Shown: one piece after another, positions 1-11,645 of the stretch | Numbering within the stretch: position 1 is the stretch's first letter | How the letters are laid out: every line of letters begins with the position of its first letter | Source of the DNA: Symbiodinium microadriaticum | Taxonomy: Eukaryota > Sar > Dinophyceae > Suessiales > Symbiodiniaceae | Length of the DNA: 64,000 nt | Reading direction: 5' to 3' | Assembly (NCBI GenBank): GCA_001939145.1 | Contig: LSRX01000136.1 | Span: forward strand, 729,179 to 793,178 | Notes under the pieces: model-generated | What the model saw: the letters and a program-made list of their open reading frames with translations, nothing else | Database searches by the model: none | Told to the model about the DNA's origin: nothing | Translations under genes and position numbers: made by a program

Positions 1-22
1 ACTACTACCACTACTACCACTA

Positions 23-78
<56 letters not shown>

Positions 79-91
79 TCTTCTTCTTCTA
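1..91. repeat. ACT/TTC trinucleotide microsatellite
   Basis: The window opens inside an ACT/ACC trinucleotide run that continues to about base 76 and then passes into a short TTC run. The true left end lies outside the window. Confidence 0.95.
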
Positions 92-1076
92 CGACAACTG
101 CTACTACTCCCTCCGCTACTGCTGCGACCTGTACGACTACTGCAACTACTAGTGGCGCTTAGTACGACGACTGCAGGTTTTGTGCTGAATCTGGGTGCCC
201 CCTCCCCTGCTCCCAGCACTCTGCACACCATACCACACACACACACACTCCTGAATGCCCCCACACATCCAAATGGGACATGATGGTTGTTCTGAAGGTC
301 CGAGACCGGCAAAGTGATAGGTGTTTTAGGGGTCCGCGAAAAATCTGATCAAGCGGCGCGAAAGGAAACCACGTTTGCGCGGAAGATGTGCGGACACACG
401 ATTCCACACCAGAAGACCGGCTTTAAAGTTTTGGCTCGTGCGAGGTGGGTAGCTGTTAGGATGCCCGAAAGTACTCGAATGCCCAGCGAGCCCTAAAGCC
501 TGTCGCTTTTTTCTGTTGTGTCCATGACACCTTGTAAGCCGTGAACCTTAAACCCTATAGAGAAAGAGTTCCTGCACTTTTGCATCGTTTGAGTCCCCAG
601 CTTCACTTCGGCTGTGGCAGCCTTTGTTACCGGCTCTTCTGCATCTGGGCCCTGCGTCGTACCTTCTGAATGGCGAACATCTAACTTGAACGAGTCATCA
701 GTACGTGCCTTGATTCGTTCAAGTCACACGGGCCTGGAGTTCGATCTGTAAAGCTTTTGGAAGCTCATAATTACGGTGCAACGTGCAGTACAGGGGACCT
801 GCGGAGCCTAAGTGGTTGTCGTGGTATCGTGAGCGACCATGGTTTGTAAGTTTGAGCTCTGCGAAAGCTCATGACTCAAGTGTGTCTTGAAGGCAGTAGG
901 CCGCTACAGTTTCTCATAACAGCATTGCACGAGCTCTGTCAGAAGGAGTTCGGACTTAAAGACAGAAGTACAGGAACTCATGAGGCGCCATAGCCTGAAA
1001 ACAGGTTTAGACTAGACTAGATGCAAGAGGCTGCTCGTAGATACCATGACGATGAAAATTATGGTTTGTTTCCAAG
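92..1076. other. No gene recognised
   Basis: Both strands give only short, compositionally odd open frames. The stretch carries scattered GCGAAAG words, for example near 357 and 862 (and again at 1242 just beyond), some inside small GAGCT...AGCTC inverted repeats. No exon with convincing splice sites was seen. Confidence 0.5.
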
Positions 1077-1160
1077 CCTGTATGTATGTGCGCATGTATT
1101 TTTGTATATTGTGTGTATACTGCACGTATACTGCATGTATACTGCATGTATGTACGTTTG

Positions 1161-1193
<33 letters not shown>

Positions 1194-1226
1194 ATATACA
1201 TACATGTGTTATACTGTATGTGTGTG
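1077..1226. repeat. TA/TG-rich simple sequence
   Basis: Mixed TATG, TGTA and TA dinucleotide runs, densest at 1159-1203. The Tyr/Ile/Cys-rich frames over it are simple-sequence artefacts. Confidence 0.9.
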
Positions 1227-1390
1227 TATGGCCATAAATCAGCTCCGCGAAAGCTCCGCTAAAGTAGACAACACTTGTACGCGAAAGTTCTCACATCTGG
1301 CCGTTCCTAAATAAGTGTTGTTTTGAACAACCACCACATAGTTCGTTTTTGATACCGCTTAAGTTTCTTCTTGATCCCTAGGGGCTTAAA

Positions 1391-1620
1391 TTGGAGTTTT
1401 GCACTGCTTCTGCTTACAGCAGGTTAAAAAGACGATGTCCGCTGGAGTTGGACTCCCAACCTATAAATAGGTGGCCACGGCCGCAGGTACGCGAAAAAGG
1501 CCGACTACGACAGCACTGGTGTGTGAGCCCCTTTTTACAGACCGATTGCTTCAGCGATGCAGGTGATACTGGGGCGTCGCTTGACAGACCCCCGGACTTT
1601 TCACCAGTAATGACTTGAAG
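1391..1620 (+). repeat. Diverged spacer of the tandem array
   Basis: The stretch 1487-1600 matches the spacer found after copies 1 and 2 (2755-2920 and 4142-4307). Both have a GGTACGC(G/A)AA start, the GCCGACTACGACAGCACTGG word and a closing GGTG(A/C)T(A/G)CTGGGG...TGACAGACC segment. It indicates that a further gene copy once lay upstream of copy 1 and has decayed or been lost. Confidence 0.7.
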
Positions 1621-1854
1621 CTACTCACTGAAAAAGAGACGCATCCTCCCAGCCCCACGATGCCCATGTGATCATTCCATTTTGCACGGCCAGGGCGAAG
1701 ACAAGTGCCGTAGGGTCTCAGGGGAGACTTGACATCTTACACAAATTCTGCAAGTGAGAGTGTAAGTTGCCTCCGCCCGAATCAGATCCAGTCGTGCTTG
1801 GCAGCAGTTGCGGCTTACATGCAGAACTGTCACACCCAGCATCCATCGTGCGGC

Positions 1855-2639
1855 ATGTCGCGCTCCAGATTCGTCATGCCCTGCTGCTGCATGCTCCTAG
1901 TTGCAGCGGTGCTTGCATTGGCCGATGCCTTCGTCGTGCCATCTTCGCCACACGCATCCTCGGCGCCCAGCCGCATCAACAAGATCGACAGGGCTGAGCC
2001 AATGATTTCGAGCGATGCAGGTGCTGTGTTCATGTCAGTTCTGGCCGGTCTCATCGTGGGAGTGGCCGTGCCGGCCAGCAGCTTTGCAGCGGAGTCGGCA
2101 GCGCCGGCAGGCTGGGATGTAGCATGGTTGCAGGCTTGCGATTGCTGAGAGTTCAAACAGTCGCTGAAGTTTCTGTCGTCTGGCGTCATCAGTTGGTATG
2201 GGATGGTAGAGAGGTGATCCGATCGGCACGGGCTCTTGCGACTTGTATTTCGGCCTTCAGTCGGGTTCGGTCTGGAACCAACTAACCAACTCTGAATTGA
2301 GTGTTGATTTTACGGCAACTTGACAGCAGGCACCGAGAAAGCTGCGAGCACCCCGCAGAGCAGGAAGGAGGCAGGGCGCTCTGTAGGGCTGCCTTTCACC
2401 TTTCAGCTTTCATGGTACAGGAGGGTTGTAGCAACAAAGAGACGAGTAAATGTTGTTTTGTGCACGAGGCAACCTACGCAGAGATGAAGAAGGTGTCAGA
2501 GAGACTGCAGGCCTGGGATTGTACATGGTTCGGCCGCGGAACTGTTACGAAGATCTGCCTGCGAGAGGCAGCGCCCAGCAAGGCGGATCGCCTGAAAGCC
2601 AGCCAGCAGCAGCTGACAGAGTGCCTTGCTTCCGCTTAG
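1855..2639 (+). CDS. Plastid-targeted small protein, array copy 1
   Basis: Exon 1 runs 1855-2110 and encodes 85 residues. It starts with a signal peptide (MSRSRFVMPCCCMLLVAAVL), then an ADA/FVVPSS junction that puts Phe at +1 as in red-lineage plastid transit peptides. A second hydrophobic stretch (VFMSVLAGLIVGVAVPASSFA) ends in an AxA-like site. Seen: the donor after 2110 is AG|GCTGGG, and the same GC donor is kept in all copies. A short second exon probably starts at 2330 (TEKAASTPQSRKEA). The C-terminal part, about 2480-2639, is charged and helical (EMKKVSERLQ, then AAPSKADRLKASQQQL) and ends at TAG 2637-2639. The mature chain is inferred to be short, about 50 residues, and either thylakoid-lumenal or anchored by the second hydrophobic segment. 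I do not recognise the family. Internal exon limits are uncertain. Confidence 0.6.
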
Positions 2640-3241
2640 AAGTAGTTGTTGTTCGGTCACAGGTCTTTACTGTGAGTTAGCTAAAGTTTCTGTTCGCTCC
2701 GACGACCACTGTTTCACGAGCACACATTTGACGACGACTGACCAAGCTTCGTGGCAGGTACGCAAAGAAAGCCGACTACGACAGCACTGGCGTGTGAGGT
2801 GTCCATGTTTTCTTGCTATAGATCTTTACGGAAGCGGGAGCACAGTTTTTAGATGCAGCTGCCTGCTGAGATACAGGTGGTGCTGGGGAATCGCATGACA
2901 GACCACCGGAGTTTTCATCGACATATATCGACATGAGGTGGGGGTGGAGTGGAAAATAGAGAGAGTCTGCCCGACCCTAGAGACCTAGAGGTGCTGTGCA
3001 AGACTCCAAGCAAGACTCTGCTCGACGGAGCTCAGAGCCAACGATTTATGTCGCACAGCCAGGGCTAATTTCCTGTGTCTGGGGCGAAACCTGACATCTG
3101 ACATTCTTGAACAAATGTGGAATGTTGGTGTCAAGGGTATATTTTACATGTGGTTGCCTCCGCCCGAATCAGATCCAGGCATGCTTGGCAGCATTTGTGG
3201 CTTACATGCAAAGCTGTCTGACTCAGCGTCCGTCGTGCGGC

Positions 3242-4026
3242 ATGTCGCGCACCAGATTCGTCATGCCCTGCTGCTGCATGCTCCTAGTTGCAGCGGTGCT
3301 TGCATTGGCCGATGCCTTCGTCGTGCCATCTTCGCCACACGCATCCTCGGCGCCCAGCCGCATCAACAAGATCGACAGGGCTGAGCCAATGATTTCGAGC
3401 GATGCAGGCGCAGTGTTCATGTCAGTTCTGGCCGGTCTCATCGTGGGAGTGGCCGTGCCGGCCAGCAGCTTTGCCGCGGAGTCGGCAGCGCCGGCAGGCT
3501 GGGATGTAGCATGGTTGCAGGCTTGCGATTGCTGAGAGTTCAAACAGTCGCTGAAGTTTCTTTCGTCTGGCGTCATCAGTTGGTATGGGATGGTAGAGAG
3601 GTGATCCGATCGGCACGGGCTCTTGCGACTTGTATTTCGGCCTTCAGTCGGGTTCGGTCTGGAACCAACTAACCAACTCTGAATTGAGTGTTGATTTTAC
3701 GGCAACTTGACAGCAGGCACCGAGAAAGCTGCAAGCACCCCGCAGAGCAGGAAGGAGGCAGGGCGCTCTGTAGGGCTGCCTTTCACCTTTCAGCTTTCAT
3801 GGTACAGGAGGGTTGTAGCAACGAAGAGACGAGTAAATGTTGTTTTGTGCACGAGGCAACCTACGCAGAGATGAAGAAGGTGTCAGAGAGACTGCAGGCC
3901 TGGGATTGTACATGGTTCGGCCGCGGAACTGTTACGAAGATCTGCCTGCGAGAGGCAGCGCCCAGCAAGGCGGATCGCCTGAAAGCCAGCCAGCAGCAGC
4001 TGACAGAGTGCCTTGCTTCCGCTTAG
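3242..4026 (+). CDS. Plastid-targeted small protein, array copy 2
   Basis: Nearly identical to copy 1, shifted by exactly 1387 bases: ATG at 3242, GC donor after 3497, C-terminal exon ending at TAG 4024-4026. The few differences from copy 1 include Ser to Thr at residue 4 of the presequence and single-base changes in the introns. Introns are as well conserved as exons, so this is a recent duplication rather than an old selected paralogue. Same presequence layout as copy 1: ER signal peptide, FVVP start of the transit peptide, then a second hydrophobic segment. Family unknown. Confidence 0.6.
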
Positions 4027-4628
4027 AAGTAGTTGTTGTTCGGTCACAGGTCTTTACTGTGAGTTAGCTAAAGTTTCTGTTCGCTCCGACGACCACTGTT
4101 TCACGAGCACACATTTGACGACGACTGACCAAGCTTCGTGGCAGGTACGCAAAGAAAGCCGACTACGACAGCACTGGCGTGTGAGGTGTCCATGTTTTCT
4201 TGCTATAGATCTTTACGGAAGCGGGAGCACAGTTTTTAGATGCAGCTGCCTGCTGAGATACAGGTGGTGCTGGGGAATCGCATGACAGACCACCGGAGTT
4301 TTCATCGACATATATCGACATGAGGTGGGGGTGGAGTGGAAAATAGAGAGAGTCTGCCCGACCCTAGAGACCTAGAGGTGCTGTGCAAGACTCCAAGCAA
4401 GACTCTGCTCGACGGAGCTCAGAGCCAACGATTTATGTCGCACAGCCAGGGCTAATTTCCTGTGTCTGGGGCGAAACCTGACATCTGACATTCTTGAACA
4501 AATGTGGAATGTTGGTGTCAAGGGTATATTTTACATGTGGTTGCCTCCGCCCGAATCAGATCCAGGCATGCTTGGCAGCATTTGTGGCTTACATGCAAAG
4601 CTGTCTGACTCAGCGTCCGTCGTGCGGC

Positions 4629-5531
4629 ATGTCGCGCACCAGATTCGTCATGCCCTGCTGCTGCATGCTCCTAGTTGCAGCGGTGCTTGCATTGGCCGAT
4701 GCCTTCGTCGTGCCATCTTCGCCACACGCATCCTCGGCGCGCAGCCACATCAACAAGATCGACAGGGCTGAGCCAATGATTTCGAGCGATGCTTGCGCAG
4801 TGTTCATGTCAGTTCTGGCCGGTCTCATCGTGGGAGTGGCCCTGCCGGCCAGCAGCTTGGCTGGCACGGGTGGAGCGAGACCGGACGTCCAGGTGGTTCG
4901 ACCAGGCTGGGCTGTTGCATGCTGTTGCATGTTTCAAGCGTGAGGTTTAGCTAACATTACCTGCGACGGTCCTTCGGGCACGTGTCGCCCGAAGCATCGA
5001 CGGTCTCGTGTTAACGGCTGGACGCATTAGCACTTCGCCTGCGGCGCCCTACGTAGATCAACGCGGTTTCTACGATAGTGGCAAGCGGGGTGGCGTCGGT
5101 TGAAAAGCTGTCGGGCCGTGCTCTGGTGCTGAGACTCTCAGAGGCTCTGGGTTGGCAGCGTGCTACGAGCAAAGCTTTGCAGGTTTGATGCAAGGCATCG
5201 ATGGAGCTTCGGCTGCAACGAAACCCGGCGAGATCGACCATGTCACACGCAGCAGAAGCGAGGCAAGACTCCACTGCGAGTCATGTCCAGAGACTCCTGC
5301 AGACCAGGTTTGTTGTCAACCGCTGTTAGCTTCTGTATCAGGCATCCTATTTCCCACAAGTTCTGGAAGAGCTTAAGCAGGAGAAGGCGAAACTGGAGGC
5401 CCACGATCGCGACACTGCTATCTGAGACACGTCGTTGTGCCTGCCCCACGTGCAAGGCAGCACCCAGCAAGCACGAGCGCCTCATACAAGACATGCAGCA
5501 GATGCGGGAGCGCCTTGGCCGCTGGCTTTAG
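4629..5531 (+). CDS. Plastid-targeted small protein, diverged copy 3
   Basis: The upstream region and the first half of exon 1 match copy 2, but after about 4860 the sequence is different. Exon 1 ends ...PASSLAGTGGARPDVQVVRP with the conserved AG|GCTGGGCTG donor at about 4910. The 3' exons are recognisable by position and style. 5361-5398 encodes VLEELKQEKAKLE (donor GAG|GCCC), and 5457-5531 encodes AAPSKHERLIQDMQQMRERL before TAG. The last exon aligns with AAPSKADRLKASQQQL of copies 1 and 2, and acceptor AG|GCAGC(A/G)CCC is shared. Exon 2 was not placed. The C-terminus is more strongly coiled-coil than in copies 1 and 2, so the paralogue may have a different partner. Confidence 0.5.
4964..5005. 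repeat. Hairpin flanked by 8-bp direct repeats
   Basis: A perfect 8-bp stem, CTTCGGGC (4972-4979) with GCCCGAAG (4987-4994), closes a 7-base loop. The direct repeat CGACGGTC lies on both sides (4964-4971 and 4998-5005). It sits in intron 1 of array copy 3 and is absent from copies 1 and 2. The layout resembles a tiny insertion with a target-site duplication. Confidence 0.7.
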
Positions 5532-5965
5532 GTGGACTTGTCGAGACCGCGAGCTGCAAACTTCAGGTACGCGAAGCTGGCCGTGTTCCACACCTCTGAA
5601 GTTCCGATGTGACTGCTGCCACGGAAGATCGGCTTCGACCTGTGGACATTTAACACCGCACGTTTCGACCAGGGTTTAAACGGCATCAGCCATTCTCGAA
5701 GCCACCTCAACTGCATTGATGCTGTCTGTATCAATCGGATTTGAACCCTGAGTCCATGTGAGGCTTTGGACATGCAGTTGCTTTGCATGAAAAGTAAGCC
5801 TCACATGCCGAAGGTTCGATAGTCTTTACAGAATGTATTGGCACAGTTTTGGAAGCCTCCTGAGTGTCTTCAGTTGGCCCATCGGTATCCTGCCTCTGCT
5901 TGTATAGATCTGTGCAGAGATAGGTGGCACTGGGGCATCGCTTGATAGACCATGAGGCTTTCAGC
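5532..5965 (+). other. Right flank of the array
   Basis: Fragments of the array spacer can be followed here. CTTCAGGTACGCGAAGC near 5561 matches the GGTACGC block, and 5895-5965 (TATAGATCT...GGCATCGCTTGATAGACC) matches the closing part of the spacer. This marks the end of the array. No further gene copy follows. Confidence 0.6.
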
Positions 5966-7157
5966 GGTGACACAGACCTAGTTGAAAAGATGGCTCCTTT
6001 TGCATCTTTGGCCGGTTTGTGCTCGACAGCCATGTCCTCCCGGAGAAGCCTGACACCTTGATCGCAATCTTTCGCCTTCCTTGCAGGACGTCCAGATCAG
6101 ATTCCCAGCCGCCGCATCCTCCAGGCAGGAAATCTAAGTCCAAGAGCCTTCAGATGACAGGCGGGAGGTGCACGGATCACATTTGTTCCCCGAGCTCGCG
6201 CGAGCCACTGCGCTTGACTCGCCTTGACAATGGTGCGTCTTGCTCGTCACGCTTGGAGAGCGCTGCAGAATGATGAACTTCGAGGCAACCCTAATTCTCT
6301 TCTGATCCGACGGATGTGCGGAGAATGGTCCTGTGTCTGAAGCAGTGTTCCATCTTCCTGTCGTTCAGCCGAAGAGCCCGTCGCAGTTGTTTAGCGGCAT
6401 GTTGCAGGATTCGCTGCCACGAAATCCCTTTAAGCTTGAACGGTTTCCGGTGTGCATTGGTTGGTTGGCAGGCGGCATGGCCCTCTACTGATGACGACCA
6501 AGGAAACCGTAATTCTCATCTGAGAAGTGAGATCTGAAGCAGAACCACCCTTGTGTCTGAAGCGGAGCTTTGCCGCTCTTGCCTGAAGCGTGGATTTTGT
6601 TGTGGTGTCCTTCAGGCCCGGCCCAGGCCCGGCCAGCTTGTTAGTGGCCGGAGTTTGCTTGTCCTTTTTTCTTTTTTAAGAGAATGCCGGCTGAGGTCGA
6701 GTTGATTTCCGAAGGGTGCGAGGTTCCATGCTGGTGCAGATCGACAGACCTAGTTTCACATCTCCGCCGGTCGGCGGGATGTGATAAACAGCTCGCTGGG
6801 ACATCGAAACATGTCGCCAAGCTAGGCAAGATCATGGCACGATGGCAATTTCTTGATGGAAAAAAAAGCCTAGATGCCTAGAGCTAGAGCTGACCGCAGG
6901 GAGTCTTGCCTGTTCGATAGTGGCCCTTGCCCTGTGCTCTGAAGAGGCCGCAGGTTTCCAGCGCCGAACCGGGTGAGGCGAGCTATGACGGTCAGAGCGA
7001 GGCAAGGCCCTGAAAGATCGCAGGTGGCAGCCCTCAAACCCCAAAGGCAGAGCATGGCTTGCAAACCCAAAACCCTGAAGATCGCGGGCAACGCAAACCC
7101 TGGATCTTCTAAAGTTTGGAGGGATGTAGAGATTTCTATGTTGACGTTGAGCTGTAG
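5966..7157. other. No gene firmly recognised
   Basis: Short plus-strand exons are possible, for example after the pyrimidine-rich acceptor CGCCTTCCTTGCAG at about 6062-6075, but none is supported by a neighbouring exon in phase. Probably intron or intergenic sequence in front of the gene that follows. Confidence 0.4.
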
Positions 7158-8805
7158 GAGGACATCAGGCGAGTGCTCTACAACTTTCTGATTTGCAGTT
7201 TTGAGGTTCAGGACGAGTCAGCAGGTTTTCGGGTAGGCAGGAGCGACTGCAAAGACTCTGGAGCTCGTTGTCTGTGGGCCCATGCAGTCAACATTGGAAA
7301 CGCTGCCCCACTAGGGCGTGCCACACGCACACGTGGGGGTGACTGTTCGCCTAGTGTCAGAGCACCAGGACTCAGGGCTTGCGCCATAGTAGGCTCACAC
7401 TGTCAGCCGTCACGGTGCATGCTAGCCCTTCTACTGGCGAGAGATCGAATCGTGGAAGACGCGCTCCTTCCGACTATTTGAAGCTGACATCAGGTGGTTT
7501 CAGTACTAAGACAGAAAGACTGAGGATCGAAGACTCTTTTTGCAGGATCATGGTAATTCAGGCAGTTCGTAAAGGCCCTCATACGACCCATTGGTCCATC
7601 AGCTACTGAGATGTGTTGCCGATGAGGCTGCAGAGACTTTTATTTCGTGGAGCTGGGCTTGATGTCCGTATTGGCCGGTAGGACGTCAAACAGCAATGGA
7701 GACTTAGTTTTGCAGCGAGGTCTGTTGGAGGATCCCCGTCCTGGACAAGAGTGAGCCTTTTTGCTCAATTATGCGCTTTGTGTTGCCCAGAGCTTCTAAA
7801 ATCTTCGGTGCGACTTCCTAAACACTTATGTACAACAACTTGCCCAATTTCAGATTTCTGCTCTCCGCAAGCTCTTCAGAAAAATGCGTCTGACGATCAG
7901 CGGCAGCAGCCATCAACCAAGCAAAGCACAAGTGCTAGATGTCTGCATGCATCAGACACTCATGGCAAGTTAGGCCAAACGGCAATCTCGAGTTTGTGGC
8001 GAAGACGGACTCCGCTTCGCTGCTGTACCTGCCTTACTGAGACGTTGCAGAGGCCTGCTGAATCTGCACTTGCTGGGACACCGTCCCAAATGCACGCCGT
8101 CAGTCTGATTCATCTCGCCATTCCACATGCATTGCAGAATGATCCAGACCGATTGACCGCCCAATCTCTGTGTGTCTGCCAACCAGGGCTCACAACTTGC
8201 ATCTGCTTCGAGCGTGCTGTCTGAGGCCATTCACCTTCGATGCTGTCAGGCCTGTCCGTCCTGCCCACTGTACAGTAGTCGTCATCGGAGTGGGGCGCTT
8301 CGCAAACCGGCAAGCCGTGATCCGAGCGGCCACTTCCCATCAGCTGAAGGCGGGGTGCCACGAAGTGCCCGATGGACATCATTGAGTGCTACCACATGGA
8401 GAAGAAGGACCCGCAGCCAAGAATTTGCTTGAGCTGCACAGTCCTTCGAACTTGCGTGCTGAGCTATGTCGAGCCCAGACATGATGCAGCAAATTAAGAG
8501 CCTCCTGCATGAGCTAAGCATCTTGTGAAAGCGCGAAGGGTTTTCAAGGACTATGCAGTCGTGTGCAAATGTTACAAACTTGAACGGATATGTGGGCAGT
8601 GTGTGGGGCATGAGATCCCTTTGAGGGCTGCAACAATCCCTTCCAGAGTCGAGCCTCCCTGACGTCCCGTCTCAAGGACGCTATCGCTTTTGCGTGCGAG
8701 AAGGCAGCTCTGGCACGTTTTCTGTCACGAGGTCCAGAGGGATGTGCACGCCTAGTCTCGAGCTTGCGGCATGAAGTTGACTCGAGAGCATCTGCCACAG
8801 TCTAA
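7158..8805 (+). CDS. Multi-exon helical protein, function unknown
   Basis: A chain of plus-strand exons. 7158-7224 (EDIRRVLYNFLICSFEVQDE) is followed by one starting at 7426 (ALLLARDRIVEDALLP) and one about 7575-7646 (DPLVHQLLRCVADEAAETF). Next come 7854-7964 (ISALRKLFRKM... to CMHQTLM, donor ATG|GCAAGT), 8187-8249 (GSQLASASSVLSEAIHLRCC, donor CAG|GCCTGT), 8422-8472 (NLLELHSPSNLRAELCR) and 8647-8805 (SRASLTSRLKDAIAFACEKA... to TAA). The last four join in phase 0 without a stop, which strongly supports them. Acceptors at 7853 and 8646 follow pyrimidine-rich tracts. The product is rich in short amphipathic helices with scattered Cys, but no domain is recognised. The 5' end is not found, and more exons may lie between 8250 and 8421. 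Confidence 0.65.
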
Positions 8806-9384
8806 CTGTGGAACCTCTAAGCCCCTTGACACACTTCTTCCCACACCATCGATGAGCTGATGGGACTCAGCAGATGCAAGCTTTGCTGCGAAGGGACAGG
8901 CTTGATGCGCCTTGTCCGTTAGAGTGGGTTACGGACCTGCCAGCGCCCCATGTAGCCAGGGGGTTGCTGATGCAGGAATGTCTTGTCGGCCAAAGGTTCC
9001 GTCGTGCTGCGCTGTGGGAAATTTATGCTGCACGTCCCTGGCATTCGTGGTGTGATGCTTTTGGCTTCGTCTCGTCCCAACATCGCCGCCCATCCTTTCA
9101 AATTCGCCCTCGCTGACGCGTGCATGTGGGATGCCGGCCGATGCTGACCGTCGCGTCTTTGTTTCGAGCCGAAGTCGGATCTCTCGCTGGTTATTTACGT
9201 CGTGGCAGCCACGAAAGTCGAGTGGGGCGCAGGAGAACCGAAATCGGCGCAGCTAATGGAAGTGGCATGCCAACTTGGAAAACACAGCCGCATGAACAGA
9301 TTTTGCATTAGTCAGCTGTGCCGTGCGACGGCACCAACACGACAAAAAGGCGGAAGTTCATGAATAAGTTCAAGCCGATCGTCG

Positions 9385-9646
9385 TATGCATTCCGGGTAC
9401 TGCGAGTTTTTGACGGCAACTCTGCAGTGCTTGTATACTTGCATTACTTGCATCAGACTTCGAGGACGATGAGGAATGAATTTCATGCCCAGGAGTGCTG
9501 GCTTCTGGGAGGGGTGCAGTTACAGTGTAGTGAAGAGTCAACAGTGCTCCTCAGCGTTCAGTTGCGACGTCCGTGGAGCCTTCAACTAGCCCTAGCGGGA
9601 AGCCTACCCTGTCACCTGTGGCCAGTCCTGCACCTACTCCTTCCGG
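9385..9646 (+). CDS. Exon candidates with a Ser/Thr/Pro-rich linker
   Basis: 9562-9646 lies between acceptor GCGTTCAG and donor CCGG|GTACGC and encodes SVEPSTSPSGKPTLSPVASP followed by APTPSG. This is a typical extracellular or spacer linker. Just upstream, 9385-9558 is open in one frame (RVLRVFDGNSAVLVYLHYLH) and may be a preceding exon. It is the last coding signal on the plus strand before the A+T-rich island. Product unknown. Confidence 0.4.
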
Positions 9647-10159
9647 GTACGCGGCTCAGCTCTGGGTCTCTTGTTGGGGTCATTTAGAAGCTTGGGCCTT
9701 TTATCTGCCATCTGATTCAGAAGTCCATGCGACAGAGCAGCAGTCGGAAATCGAGGGTTCTCACTGAAATCAGCCGGGCTCCAACATCAAAGACAGGCTG
9801 CGTGGCGCTTCAAATCCCCACTTAATGCCACTCAACTACGAGAACGCTTGCGAAAATTCAAAGCATAAGAAACCTCTTTTCCTGCACGACTCGCCTCCAG
9901 ATCGGTGCGTGAGCTGCTTCCACTGAGCCGCCTTACCCTTGAGGCAAGTGGATCAAAATAATCATGGAATAATCTGACTGGCTCTTGATTCTTGATTTTC
10001 TGATATCATAGGTGCCTACAATAACTCATAACATAGATCATACAAAATAACTCATACTTCTCTAATAATGAAACGGTGTCGTGTTGGTCGCCTCCGTTTT
10101 TTTGTGCTCGCCCCTGGCCCCTGTAACCTCGTCCTTTGGCGCGTTGAAGCCTCTTGCAT

Positions 10160-10510
10160 GCCTGTCTCGCGGTAGTAAAATTTCGGAAATTTAGAACCGG
10201 GAGTACTTCTTTCCCGGTACTAAAGTTTCCGAAAGTTTTGGTAGATTTAGGAAATCTCGCGGTATTAAAATTTAGGAATTTTGGGTAGCTTTAGGGGGAC
10301 AAGCTGCGGCAATAAAATTTCCGAAATTTTAGGAACATGCTCGCGGCAATAAACATTTCCGAAATTTTAGTACCGGGAGCATGTCCTAGAGTCCTTGAAG
10401 AGGAAAAGCATCCGATTTTAGGGCCGCTCGAAAAGCACGCCAAGAGGCTTGCAAGAAGAAGCACATTAGGATTTGAGTGCCGAAATTTTAGTATTCGAAA
10501 CAGATATATA
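10160..10510. repeat. AAATTTCCGAAATTT palindromic repeat cluster
   Basis: Six or so imperfect units share the pattern GCGG(T/C)A-TAAAATTTCCGAAATTTTAG followed by a CCGGGAG or GGACA word. They start near 10172, 10212, 10258, 10305, 10343 and 10478. The core is a near-perfect palindrome, so each unit can form a hairpin. They sit at the left edge of the A+T-rich island. Confidence 0.75.
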
Positions 10511-11645
10511 AGTCACTTTTAATAAGTAACGCGTTAGGATCTTGGTAGCACGAGCTCTGGTACCGCTCTCTCTGAATATAGGTGTCGATATGAATTATTT
10601 TATATATCTATATATTTATCTTTATATTTGTTTTTGTTAAGCAGGAGCTCTTTTAGTTATGAAATTAAAAAACGGACATCTATTGGATTAATATATTCAA
10701 AATATCTTTCTATTATGTCGTAATATCTGAATCTGTTTATATTTGTGGATATTTATTTGAGTGTCTATTTATTTATTTATCTATATATTTATTTATAGCT
10801 TTATTTTATTTATTTTATGGGTAGATTTCGGGAGAAATAATTCGGATTTTTGTCGAAAAAGACAATTTTAAATTAAAAATAATGTAATTTATATTTGATG
10901 ATAGATTATATTATTTATTTTTCATAATATGATTTACTTCGATATTTTATTTTATCGATTATAATAATTATTAGATTTATGAAAATACTTATCGAAATTT
11001 ATGTTGGAGTTCATAATTAGGCGATGCGCCCACGATAACGAACGTAATACGTAGTATGTAGTACGTAGTACGTAATGATAGATTTAGATATATTTTTGTA
11101 TTATTTCTTTATATTAGGCCAACTACCTTTTTTTCTAATTGATTTTTAGTATTGCGTTTGAATAATTTTACTAAATTCTAATTATATAGGTGAGGACACT
11201 TAATCTAACGGATTTGAGATATAGAATAATTCGATCGAGATCCTCTCGTCCGATACATTACAAAAGGTCGAATGATTTCATATGATAATATTATGAAATT
11301 AATTACATCGTATTATATTTTCTCTTGCATTAATTGAATCTCAAATTATGTATAATTATTAGAAATACGATAATTCTGAAAGTAGATAATTCTGAAAACG
11401 ATATCGTATTTGATTTGTCAATATATCATGGTCTATTGTATATATATATTGCATATTTCTTCGTATATCGGTAATTGATTCCGTCCGAATGGCTCATAAA
11501 TTTACGTCTCAATTATCCTTATAATAATAATTTTTATCATACGAGCTGCTCTCTTTATTTGATCGCAAATTCTTATGATATCATTTTATCCGAATAATTA
11601 TAGGCGCACACACCCATATATATCCCACATATATTTGCGCAATAG

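Larger units (their letters stand above)
1855..4738 (+). repeat. Direct tandem duplication, 1387-bp period
   Basis: Bases 1855 to about 3351 match 3242 to about 4738 almost exactly, introns and intergenic spacer included. The second block ends inside exon 1 of copy 3. Similarity to copy 3 then drops to exon-only level (about 4739-4860) and is lost in its introns. Confidence 0.9.
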
